From Hymenobacter lucidus (GTDB lineage: Bacteria; Bacteroidota; Bacteroidia; Cytophagales; Hymenobacteraceae): DNA of 64,000 nucleotides. The stretch lies in the NCBI RefSeq assembly GCF_020447265.1, contig NZ_JAJADR010000002.1:248001-312000 (forward strand), given 5' to 3'. Shown one piece after another: positions 18,158 to 25,999 of the stretch (the first letter of the stretch is position 1; each line of letters begins with the position of its first letter). The notes below the pieces were generated by a model. It was not told the origin of the DNA. It saw only the letters and a program-made list of their open reading frames with translations, and ran no database searches. The position numbers and the translations under genes are program-made.

Positions 18158-19246
18158 CTAGCCCAAACTGATTTCGCCACGCAGGTCCTGGGTGAGCAGG
18201 TGGGCCGTTTCCTGGGGGCTGCGGTTCAGGCCAAGCACAAACATGAGCTTGGTAATGGCGGCTTCAGCAGTAATGTCCTCGCCGCCAATGACGCCCAGAT
18301 CAGTGAGTTGGGAGCTGGTTTCGTACTGACCCTGAATCACGCGGCCCTCTTCACATTGGCTTACGTTGAGGATGTAAACGCCTCGCGTCTGGGCATCACG
18401 CAGGCAATTTAAAAACCAGGGCGCAGTAGGCGCATTACCCGAGCCGTAAGTTTCGAGCACGCACCCGCGCAGGCCTTCTACTTCCAGCACAGCCCGTACT
18501 ACCTGCTCGGTAATGCCGGGAAACAGCTTGAGAATTACCACCCGGTCGTCGAGGTGCTGGTGCACGTGCAGGGGCGCGGAGGGCAGGTGGCGCATCTGCG
18601 GGTCGTTAAACTCGACTTCGATGCCGGCCCGGGCCAGGGGCGGGTAATTCTCGCTGCGGAAGGCATTGTACTGCTGGCTTTCTACCTTCTTGGCCCGGTT
18701 GCCCCGGATCAGCAGGTCGTTGAAGAATACGCAGACTTCGGGCACGCGCACGGTACCGGCCGTCGAGTGCCGGGCCACGGCAATATCGAGGGCCGTAATC
18801 AGATTGCGGCGGGCATCGGTGCGGATACGGCCCACCGGCACCTGAGAGCCGGTAAAGACCACCGTTTTGCCCAGGTTTTCGAGCAGGTAGCTGAGGGCAG
18901 CGGCCGAATAGGCCATGGTATCGGTGCCATGTAATACCACGAAGCCGTCGTAGTGGGCGTAGTTTTCCTTGATAAGCGCGGCCAGCCCCAGCCAGTCGGC
19001 GGCCGTGACGTTGGAGGAGTCAATGGGCTCGGGCAAACTCAGCACCGAGAGGTTCATGTTGAGCTGGCGCAGCTCGGGCATTTTCTTCCGGATCTGCTCA
19101 AACTTCATGGGCACCAGCTCGCCGCGCTTGTTGTACTCCATGCCCACGGTACCACCCGTGTAGATAACCAGCACCGAACTTGCCGGCCGGGTGTCGGGCC
19201 CAATTGGCTTGATATCAATGAGAGGCAGCGTAGCGGGAAGGTTCAT
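18158..19246 (-). CDS. ansA: Type I L-asparaginase
   Basis: It hydrolyses L-asparagine to aspartate and ammonia; type I enzymes are usually cytoplasmic, and no signal peptide is visible. The 362-residue protein has the first catalytic Thr motif in VLVIYTGGTVGMEYN and the second Thr-Asp-Lys-type motif in GFVVLHGTDTMAYSAAALSYL. It also has LVFTGSQVPVGRIRTDARRN-like residues (VVFTGSQVPVGR) and the allosteric-domain segment GCVLETYGSGNAP. It is the gene immediately upstream of tRNA-Ser and follows tatD on the same strand, with a repeat element in between. Confidence 0.94.
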   Translation of the reverse strand: MNLPATLPLIDIKPIGPDTRPASSVLVIYTGGTVGMEYNKRGELVPMKFEQIRKKMPELRQLNMNLSVLSLPEPIDSSNVTAADWLGLAALIKENYAHYDGFVVLHGTDTMAYSAAALSYLLENLGKTVVFTGSQVPVGRIRTDARRNLITALDIAVARHSTAGTVRVPEVCVFFNDLLIRGNRAKKVESQQYNAFRSENYPPLARAGIEVEFNDPQMRHLPSAPLHVHQHLDDRVVILKLFPGITEQVVRAVLEVEGLRGCVLETYGSGNAPTAPWFLNCLRDAQTRGVYILNVSQCEEGRVIQGQYETSSQLTDLGVIGGEDITAEAAITKLMFVLGLNRSPQETAHLLTQDLRGEISLG

Positions 19247-19249
19247 GGG

Positions 19250-19370
19250 AGCGGTGAGTTAGTGAGTTAGGCAGTTAGTGAGTTTGATGGGCTGGTGGCG
19301 CAGGCGCAAATGGCGCATATCTCGCAATTAGAACGACAACTCACCGAGTCGCTAAATCACCATTTCACAG
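19250..19370. repeat. Intergenic repeat element, copy B (tatD-ansA gap)
   Basis: It shares the blocks TTAGTGAGTTTGATG, AGAACGACAACTC and GTCGCTAAATCA with the reverse complement of the galM-araB gap, and ends with ATCACCATTTCAC as copy A does. The outer GTGAGTTAGTGAG/CTCACCGAG words can pair loosely. It is noncoding. Confidence 0.65.
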
Positions 19371-20132
19371 CGCGAACAGCGCCTTGGCGTTTTGAGTGGT
19401 AGCCTCGGCAATTTCCTCGGGGCTTTTGCCCAGCAGCTCGGCTACGCGGCGCGCTATGAGGGGCAGGTAGGACGGCTCATTGCGCTTGCCACGGTGGGGC
19501 ACGGGAGCCAGGTAGGGGCAGTCGGTTTCGAGCAGCAGGTGCTCCAGGGCAATGGTGGGCAGAAACTTGTCGGCCCCGCCGTTTTTGAAAGTAGCCACGC
19601 CCCCAATGCCCAGCTTGAAGCCCAGCCGCAGTACCCGCTCAGCTTCTTCCGGGGTACCCGAAAAGCAGTGAAATACACCGCGTAGCGTGCCATCCTGGGC
19701 TGCTTCGATGATGTCGGCCGTTTCCTGGAAAGCATCACGGGTGTGGAGCACGAGCGGTAAGTTGTGCTTTTTGGCCAGGGCCACCTGCACCCGCAGGGCT
19801 TCCTGCTGCTGGGCCAGAGTGGTTTTATCCCAGTATAAATCGATGCCGCACTCCCCCACTGCCGCGAAGGGCCGCTTGCCGAGCCACTCTTCCACCAAGT
19901 ACAGCTCCCGCTCGAAATCCTTGCCCACCGAGCACGGATGCAGCCCCATCATGGCAAAGCACTGCTGCGGAAAGCGGGCCTCGGTTTCGAGCATCCCGTC
20001 GATGCTGGTGTGGTCGATGTTGGGCATCACGATGGTGGTGACGCCAGCCTCGTAGGCACGGTGCAGGGCTTCGTCGCGGTCGGTTTTAAACTGCTCGGAA
20101 TAAATATGGGCGTGCGAATCGGTGAGTTGCAT
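19365..20132 (-). CDS. TatD-family metal-dependent hydrolase (probable DNase)
   Basis: TatD proteins are cytoplasmic TIM-barrel metallo-hydrolases with 3'-5' exonuclease or deoxyribonuclease activity. The 255-residue length is typical. Metal ligands are visible in TDSHAHIYSEQF (HxH), VGECGIDLYWDKT (Glu), LVLHTRDAFQET (His), GVFHCFSGTPEEA (His) and LLLETDCPYLAP (Asp). It ends 119 bp before ansA in the same direction. The exact substrate is not evident. Confidence 0.94.
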   Translation of the reverse strand: MQLTDSHAHIYSEQFKTDRDEALHRAYEAGVTTIVMPNIDHTSIDGMLETEARFPQQCFAMMGLHPCSVGKDFERELYLVEEWLGKRPFAAVGECGIDLYWDKTTLAQQQEALRVQVALAKKHNLPLVLHTRDAFQETADIIEAAQDGTLRGVFHCFSGTPEEAERVLRLGFKLGIGGVATFKNGGADKFLPTIALEHLLLETDCPYLAPVPHRGKRNEPSYLPLIARRVAELLGKSPEEIAEATTQNAKALFAL

Positions 20133-20223
20133 GGGTTCGTTGTTGGTTGATGATTGTTAGGCTATTGAGTATCATATAAGCCGATTCCTCTATCCTATTT
20201 GCTCATTGTGTATTAGTAGTTAC

Positions 20224-21327
20224 TCATTTATAGAGTCGACCCTTCCAGTCGAAGGCAACGGGCAGCAGCCGGAATACGCTCAGACTCACGGTGAGAGCTA
20301 CAGTGTAGAGCTCAAAGGCGGGCAGCAGGTGCCAAGGCATGCGCAGGCCAGCCCGGCGGTAGCAGCCCCAGGCCAGCAAGCCTTGTAGCAGCATCTTGAC
20401 TCCCAGCACTGCTAGCGCTGCCAGCGGCCCGGCTGCCCAGACCAGCACCAGCAGCAGCGGGTAAAACATGGCATAAAACAACAGGCCGCTTTGCAGCCAC
20501 CCCGGCAGGGCTTCCACCCCGCGCAGCCAGCGCCGGCGCTGGTGCAGTAGCCGCAGCGGCGTACCGATGGGCAGCGAATAGGCCAGCACTTCGGGCCGGA
20601 ATACGTTGCGAAACGTGAAGCCCTTCGCCAGCACGGCCTTAAACAGCTCAAAATCTTCGGTGACGGAAAACGGCAGCGCCTCGTAGCCGCCCGTGACCTC
20701 GTAGGCAGCCCGCGTCACGAGCATATTGTTGCCCATAGCCGTCACGGGCCGCCCCTGATCCGACACGACCTGCACCAAACCCAGCGACTGGAGCCAGTCG
20801 AGGCCCTGGAGCTGGTCGAACAGGCGGGGGCCGCGCACCACGGTGAGGCCCGTGACGGTACCTACTTTGGGCCCGGCGAAGGGCAGCATGGCCTGAATCC
20901 AGCCGGGCGCCACGGCAATATCGGCATCGGTAATAAAGAAATAATCGGACGTGGCCACCCGGGCCAGGTGGGCCAGCACGTTGGCTTTGCCCCGGGCCGT
21001 GCCCAGCTGCTCGGTGATGGTGAGGCACTGGAAACGCCCCGCGTAGCCCTGCATAGTACGTTCGGCTACAGCACGGGTCTGGTCGGTGGAGGCGTCGTCG
21101 CCGAGCAGTACTTCTACTAAGTGGGCGGGGTAACTGAGCTGACGAATGGCGGTGAGGCAGCGGGCAATGGCGGCTTCCTCGTTGCGGGCCGCAATGAGGA
21201 TACTGACCCGGGGCCAGGGCTGAGACAGTGCGTCTGGCACGGGCCGCTTCCGTAGCCAGAACAGCAGCGTGCAGGTTGCTAGCACTAGAAACCAGAGCGC
21301 AAAATAGCCGGTGAGAAAAAATAGCAT
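20224..21327 (-). CDS. Membrane glycosyltransferase, family 2
   Basis: The 367-residue protein has one N-terminal membrane helix, a GT-A domain, and several C-terminal helices (about 275-350). The GT2 motifs are VSILIAARNEEAAIARCL, LLGDDASTDQT (nucleotide-binding Asp), FITDADIAVAPGW (DxD-like), TEDFELFKAVLAKG (catalytic base) and QRRRWLRG (Q/RxxRW-like). This resembles processive polysaccharide synthases. It is the last gene of the minus-strand arm of an exopolysaccharide cluster and lies 6 bp after the deacetylase gene. Polymer identity cannot be read from sequence. Confidence 0.92.
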   Translation of the reverse strand: MLFFLTGYFALWFLVLATCTLLFWLRKRPVPDALSQPWPRVSILIAARNEEAAIARCLTAIRQLSYPAHLVEVLLGDDASTDQTRAVAERTMQGYAGRFQCLTITEQLGTARGKANVLAHLARVATSDYFFITDADIAVAPGWIQAMLPFAGPKVGTVTGLTVVRGPRLFDQLQGLDWLQSLGLVQVVSDQGRPVTAMGNNMLVTRAAYEVTGGYEALPFSVTEDFELFKAVLAKGFTFRNVFRPEVLAYSLPIGTPLRLLHQRRRWLRGVEALPGWLQSGLLFYAMFYPLLLVLVWAAGPLAALAVLGVKMLLQGLLAWGCYRRAGLRMPWHLLPAFELYTVALTVSLSVFRLLPVAFDWKGRLYK

Positions 21328-21333
21328 GAGGTC

Positions 21334-21975
21334 TTACAACAGCTCAAACCGGAAGCCCCGCTCGGCGAAATGCGCCAGGTAGCGCGGCAGCACGTAGCGC
21401 ATGTTGCGGCTGGCCTTCAGGCTGTCGTGAAACACAACCACCGAGCCGGGCCGCGTGAGGCGCAGCGCATCGCGCAGGCACTTTTCGGAGGCATAGTCCC
21501 GGTCGTAGTCGCAGGTAAGCAAGTCCCACATCACGATGCGGTAGCGCGGTTCCAGTTGGCGGTTCAGGCCCGGGGTGAGGCGGCCGTAAGGCGGGCGAAA
21601 AAACCGGGGCGCGGCAGCGGGCAGCAGGGCGTCGAGGGCCGCCTGGCAGCGGGCAATATCCTCGTAATATACCTCGGCCGGCGTAGTCCAGCCGCTGAGG
21701 TGGTGGTGCGTATGGTTGCCGAGTTGGTGGCCGGCTGCCAGGGCGGCGCGGGCAATATCGGGGTGGCGCTCCAGATTGTCGCCGACGCAGAAAAACAGCG
21801 CCTTGGCATTATACGCGGCCAGTTGCTCCAGCACCCAGGGCGTCTCCTCCGGAATCGGGCCGTCGTCGAAGGTCAGATACAGTGTTTGCTGCTCACTCTC
21901 CGCCGCGTGCGGGCCGCGCCAGATGGTATTGGGCAGCCAACGGTGCATTGCTTCGGGCAAACGGTGAAGGTGCAT
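21334..21975 (-). CDS. Polysaccharide deacetylase (NodB-like, CE4)
   Basis: The protein (213 residues) is almost entirely a NodB homology domain. Motifs are LYLTFDDGPIPEET (catalytic base and metal Asp), LGNHTHHHLSGW (metal His pair), FRPPYGRLTPG (motif 3), VMWDLLTCDYDRDY (motif 4) and VVVFHDSLKAS (motif 5). All catalytic positions appear intact. No signal peptide is seen, so it may act on a lipid-linked precursor on the cytoplasmic side or use a non-classical location. It lies 6 bp upstream of the GT2 gene, so the two are probably translated together. The substrate is probably N-acetylated sugar in the exopolysaccharide. Confidence 0.93.
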   Translation of the reverse strand: MHLHRLPEAMHRWLPNTIWRGPHAAESEQQTLYLTFDDGPIPEETPWVLEQLAAYNAKALFFCVGDNLERHPDIARAALAAGHQLGNHTHHHLSGWTTPAEVYYEDIARCQAALDALLPAAAPRFFRPPYGRLTPGLNRQLEPRYRIVMWDLLTCDYDRDYASEKCLRDALRLTRPGSVVVFHDSLKASRNMRYVLPRYLAHFAERGFRFELL

Positions 21976-22022
21976 CAGGTGAAGTTGTGAGTTGGTTAAA
22001 TGGTGAGTTGTTGGGCGGGCTT

Positions 22023-23153
22023 TTACCGGGTTGTTACCTCAACAATATTCTGCCAGATTTGCTCCGCGCTACGCACCCAGGAGAAGCGGTGCACGTTTTC
22101 CAGGCCTTTGCGCACCAACTCCTGCCGCAGCTCCGGTTCGGCTTCGAGGCGGGTAAGGCCGTCGGCAATGGAAGCTACCGACAAGGGGTCGGCGAGCAGG
22201 GCCGCGCCGCCGGCCACCTCGGGCATGGAGCTGCAATTGGAGGTAAGCACCGGCGAGGCGCAGGCCTGGGCCTCAATGATAGGAATGCCGAAACCCTCGA
22301 AATACGGCACGTACACCGTGCTCAAAGCCGCCGCGTAGAGCTGCACCAGCTCCACATCCGACACGCGGCCGGTAAGGTGCACGGCCCCGCGGTGCTGCAT
22401 TTGCTGGTAAGCATCGAACATCGGGCCGGCTTTCCAGGCCGTGCGGCCCACAATAAGCAGCTTGGCGGCCGAGCCCGTGCGGGTTTTGAACTCATCGAAG
22501 GCCCGCAGCAGGTTTACCAGGTTTTTGCGCGGCTGCAGGGCCCCCACAAACAGAAAGTAGGGCTTGCCAGCGCTGAACCGGTCCCGCACGTCCTGCTGGT
22601 CGGCGGCGGGCAAAGGCCGGAAGTGGGCATCAGCCGCATTATATACCACCCGGATTTTATCGGCGCTGGTGCCGTAGGTCTGTACCAAATCCTGTTTCGT
22701 AGCCTCCGATACGGCCAGGATTCGGGCCGAGGCGCGCACGAACTTCGGGGTGAAATAGTGGTAGTACTTGCGCTGCAGCCAATCCACATCCTGCGGGAAA
22801 TGCTCGAAGGCCAGGTCGTGAATGACGGTGATGCGCGGCACCCGGGTGCGCAGCGTAGTGAAGCCGTCGGGACTCAGGAACACGGCCGGCCGGTTCTTTG
22901 TCAGCCAGGCGGCCACGGCGCCCTCAAACCAGGCCACGAACAAAAACGGGTGGCGGGCCGGGGGCAGCAGCACGTGGGGCACTACATTGTCGGCGAAGAG
23001 GTAGCGCTGGTCGTAGGCGCGGTCGAAGAGGAAGTGGAAAGTATGCTCGGGGTGCTGGCGGACGAGACGACTGAGCGTTTCGTAGGTGAAGCGGCCAATG
23101 CCTTCGAGTTTGTCGCCGGGCAGCAGGAAGCGGACGTTAACGGCAATATTCAA
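22023..23153 (-). CDS. Glycosyltransferase family 4 (GT-B)
   Basis: The 376-residue protein has the GT-B two-domain form. The N-terminal domain begins MNIAVNVRFLLPGDKLEGIGRFTYETL, and its middle has ITVIHDLAFEHFPQDVDW. The C-terminal nucleotide-sugar domain shows YFLFVGALQPRKNLVNLLRAF, LIVGRTAWKAG and the EX7E segment PYFEGFGIPIIEAQACASPVLTS. It probably adds one sugar to a lipid-linked repeat unit. It is 65 bp downstream of the flippase gene and upstream of the deacetylase. Confidence 0.93.
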   Translation of the reverse strand: MNIAVNVRFLLPGDKLEGIGRFTYETLSRLVRQHPEHTFHFLFDRAYDQRYLFADNVVPHVLLPPARHPFLFVAWFEGAVAAWLTKNRPAVFLSPDGFTTLRTRVPRITVIHDLAFEHFPQDVDWLQRKYYHYFTPKFVRASARILAVSEATKQDLVQTYGTSADKIRVVYNAADAHFRPLPAADQQDVRDRFSAGKPYFLFVGALQPRKNLVNLLRAFDEFKTRTGSAAKLLIVGRTAWKAGPMFDAYQQMQHRGAVHLTGRVSDVELVQLYAAALSTVYVPYFEGFGIPIIEAQACASPVLTSNCSSMPEVAGGAALLADPLSVASIADGLTRLEAEPELRQELVRKGLENVHRFSWVRSAEQIWQNIVEVTTR

Positions 23154-23218
23154 CGAGTGCGGGTTTCGGAGGCGCTAAGATGACCGATTTTTGAAAAACT
23201 TGCCGGAGTATACGGACC

Positions 23219-24598
23219 TCAGCGGCGCAGGGCTTTGAGCTCGGCAATTCGTACAATGCCGGTGGCAAACAGAATACCGACGAAGGCCAGCCCCGCTCCC
23301 ACCGCTTCCAGCAGCCACTGGTTGAGCCACAGCCGCAGGCCCCAGAACACGCCGCAGAGCAGTCCGAAAGCCAGCAGCAGTTGCGCAATGGTAGCCCAGG
23401 GAATAGCTACTCCGGCCCGGCGCTGCACCAGCCACAAGTAGCCGCCCGACACGAACACAACGCATAATAAGGTGTTCAGGGCAGCGGCTACGGCTCCGTA
23501 GCGCGGCAACAGGAAGAGGTTGAGCACTACGTTCAGCGCGATGCTGCCCGCCACGAGCCAGCTCACCGGCTTTTCCTGGTTGGTGCTGGTGAGCAGCGTG
23601 CTATAGATGGCAAAAAAGGCGTGCACCAGCACGTTGACGAACAGAATCTTCAAACTCAGCGTCATGCGGCCCAGTTCCTGGGGCGTGCTGTGGACAAGCT
23701 GAAAGAACAGCACTTCGCCCCGAAACAGCACGAAGGCGCACACAAACAGCAGCGGCACCGTGACGACCCGCTGCCCAAACCAGAGCAGTTCCCGCTGCTC
23801 CTCGCGCTTGCCGGTGGCAAAGGCAAACTTGGCAAAAAACAGCGGCAACACTGTCCAGAGGTACATCATAATAGCATCGACCCAGCGGTAGGCCGCCGCG
23901 TAGTAGCCCGCCTCGGCCGGCGAGGCCAGCCGCTCCAGCATCAGCATATCCACCCGCTCGTTGAGACCATACACCAGCGTAATGAGGGCCAGCGGCAGGC
24001 TGGCTTTCAGCAGCCCGCGGGCATGCTCCCACTTCAGCCGGAAGCGCACCCGCCCATACAGCCGCGTCACCAGCGCGTAGAGCACCACGAAGGTGAAGAG
24101 CACGGCCACGGCCCGGGCCCCCACGTAACGGTCGAGGGTGATGCCCACTGGAATGAGGGCCAGCACAAAGACCAGCAGCAGCGCCTTTTCCAGCACCGAG
24201 AGCAGCGCGTCGGTATTGAAGCGCTGGTGGGCCTGCAGCGTGCCGCGCAGAAACTGGGTGTACTGGGTAACGAGCAGCGAGGCGCCGGTGAGGGCCAGCA
24301 GCGTGAGCGTGTGGCCGTGGTAGCCCAGCAGCCAGCCAGTGCCCACCATAATGCCCAGAAACAGCACCGAGAGCCAGCCTTTCAGTGGCAGCAGCGTGGG
24401 AAAATACTCGTTCAGAAACTCCGGAGCCGCCGCTACTCGCTTGGTAGTGAGCTGAGTAGTACCCAAATCCGACACCGATGCCACGATGAGCGTCCAGTTG
24501 AAGATGGCTGTGAACGTGCCAAAGGCCGCGTGGCCCAGCCGGTCCTGCACCAAGCTTTCGACCATCACCCAGCCTGGCTTCACCAGCAGGTTGAGCAA
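23219..24598 (-). CDS. Polysaccharide flippase (MATE/Wzx-like)
   Basis: The protein has about 12-14 hydrophobic helices and resembles oligosaccharide flippases that move lipid-linked repeat units across the inner membrane. From a TTG at 24596-24598 it has 459 residues (LLVKPGWVMVESLVQDRLGH at the start). However, family-like sequence continues upstream without a stop (IKKFFGNISFVVLLN, codons to about 24634). Between there and the in-frame TGA near 24737 there is no ATG, GTG or TTG, so translation may begin at an unusual codon (ATC at 24634 is the best fit) or the sequence may hold an error. It heads the minus-strand arm of the exopolysaccharide cluster. Confidence 0.85.
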   Translation of the reverse strand: MLNLLVKPGWVMVESLVQDRLGHAAFGTFTAIFNWTLIVASVSDLGTTQLTTKRVAAAPEFLNEYFPTLLPLKGWLSVLFLGIMVGTGWLLGYHGHTLTLLALTGASLLVTQYTQFLRGTLQAHQRFNTDALLSVLEKALLLVFVLALIPVGITLDRYVGARAVAVLFTFVVLYALVTRLYGRVRFRLKWEHARGLLKASLPLALITLVYGLNERVDMLMLERLASPAEAGYYAAAYRWVDAIMMYLWTVLPLFFAKFAFATGKREEQRELLWFGQRVVTVPLLFVCAFVLFRGEVLFFQLVHSTPQELGRMTLSLKILFVNVLVHAFFAIYSTLLTSTNQEKPVSWLVAGSIALNVVLNLFLLPRYGAVAAALNTLLCVVFVSGGYLWLVQRRAGVAIPWATIAQLLLAFGLLCGVFWGLRLWLNQWLLEAVGAGLAFVGILFATGIVRIAELKALRR

Positions 24599-24830
24599 AA
24601 CGACGAAGCTGATATTTCCGAAAAACTTTTTGATACTGCCGGGGCCTGAATGGGGGCCAAAATTAAGTAAAAACCGTGGGCACCCCTCATTAATTACGCG
24701 GCCAGACCAGCACCGGCTTCTTCCGCCAGTCTTGCGTCACGCACGTTGGGTCAAAACGGCGTGGGGCTCCGGCTAGCGGCTTTCGGGGCGGGAAGCGCCG
24801 ATAGGCCTATTCAATGCGCGGAATTTGAAG

Positions 24831-24838
24831 TAGCTTTG
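24831..24838 (+). promoter_or_regulatory. Bacteroidota -7-like element before the Wzz-like gene
   Basis: TAGCTTTG fits the TAnnTTTG -7 element of Bacteroidota promoters and lies 63 bp upstream of the ATG at 24901. I do not see a good -33 TTTG at the usual distance. The remainder of the divergent gap 24599-24900 shows no gene and presumably also holds the promoter of the flippase arm. Confidence 0.45.
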
Positions 24839-24900
24839 CTCCCCAATGTAGTGCGCCGAAAACCGGCTGAAACTGCGTCCGTTGTCCTTTTACCCTCTGC

Positions 24901-25989
24901 ATGTCATCCCGCTCTTATTCGCTACTGGGCCTGTGGCCCGTTGTCAACCGGTGGAAATATCTAGTTGCCGCGGCTGTGGGCCTGGCCCTCATTATCAGCG
25001 TGGTCGTCAGCCTTTCGATGCCCAACATCTATAAGTCGACGGCCGTCTTTTACCCCACCAACCCCAATACCACCGACCCCGACCGGATTGTGACGGATGG
25101 CGGCAAGCTGGAGCTGGGCGGCCGGGCCGAAGACCTGGACCGGGTCATCACCATTGGCGAGTCGCAGACACTGGCCGAGCTGATGATCAAACGCTTCGAC
25201 CTGCACGAGCACTACGAAACCGGCGGCGAGGGAACCGACGCGGCCGACCAGGCTGCCCTGGACGAGTTCAACAGCAACTTCACCATCGTGCACAACGACC
25301 GGGACGCTATTGAAGTCAACTTTCTGGACCGCGACAAAGCCCTGGCGGCCAAGGTAACCAACGCCATTGTGCAGGCCATCGACTCCATCAACCAGCAGCT
25401 GACCTTCGAAAACCGGCGCACGATTATTTCGCTTTACCAGGGCCGCAAGGAGTTTCTGGAGCGTGAGTACCAGGCCGCCCACGACAGCCTGCTGGCGGGC
25501 CGCCGCCGCTACGGCATCTACGGCATGGAGAATGAGTCGCGCTACCTGGGCCGGGCCATTATTGAAACCGAAACCAAGCTCCGCCAGGCCGAAGGCGAAG
25601 GCAACAGCAACAAAGCGGCCGGCCTGCGCAAGGCCCTGCGCGGCCTCACCAAGGCCGAGGGCGGCAACCACCTCAACCTGGAAAGCTACGTGAAGGGCAC
25701 CGACCTGATGGCCACCACCTACGCCCGCTTCGCCGATATTCAGGGCCGCCTCATCGGGGCCCGCAACGCCTACGAAACGGCCAAACTGGGTATCAGCGGC
25801 AAGATTTCCTCGATTTACGTGGTGCAGAAGGCGTTTCCGGCCACCAAGAAAACCAAGCCCGTGCGCTGGCTCATCGTCGTCTCGTCGGTAGTTGTTACGC
25901 TGGCCTTGTCCATTATCTTCATTACTCTGCTCGAGCTCTACCGCGGCAACCTGAGCGTAGGCCGCCCCGGCACCGAGCCGCAGTATTAA
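24901..25989 (+). CDS. Wzz-like polysaccharide chain-length/co-polymerase protein
   Basis: The 362-residue protein has the classic topology of chain-length determinants: an N-terminal helix (about 22-40, YLVAAAVGLALIISVVVSLS), a large periplasmic domain rich in charged helices (about 45-300), and a C-terminal helix (about 307-333, WLIVVSSVVVTLALSIIFIT). The segment after the first helix (MPNIYKSTAVFYPTNPN) matches Wzz domains. No cytoplasmic kinase domain is fused and no BY-kinase gene is nearby. It is 10 bp upstream of the O-antigen ligase gene, so the two form an operon divergent from the flippase arm. Confidence 0.88.
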   Translation: MSSRSYSLLGLWPVVNRWKYLVAAAVGLALIISVVVSLSMPNIYKSTAVFYPTNPNTTDPDRIVTDGGKLELGGRAEDLDRVITIGESQTLAELMIKRFDLHEHYETGGEGTDAADQAALDEFNSNFTIVHNDRDAIEVNFLDRDKALAAKVTNAIVQAIDSINQQLTFENRRTIISLYQGRKEFLEREYQAAHDSLLAGRRRYGIYGMENESRYLGRAIIETETKLRQAEGEGNSNKAAGLRKALRGLTKAEGGNHLNLESYVKGTDLMATTYARFADIQGRLIGARNAYETAKLGISGKISSIYVVQKAFPATKKTKPVRWLIVVSSVVVTLALSIIFITLLELYRGNLSVGRPGTEPQY

Positions 25990-25999
25990 ACCCGCTCTG

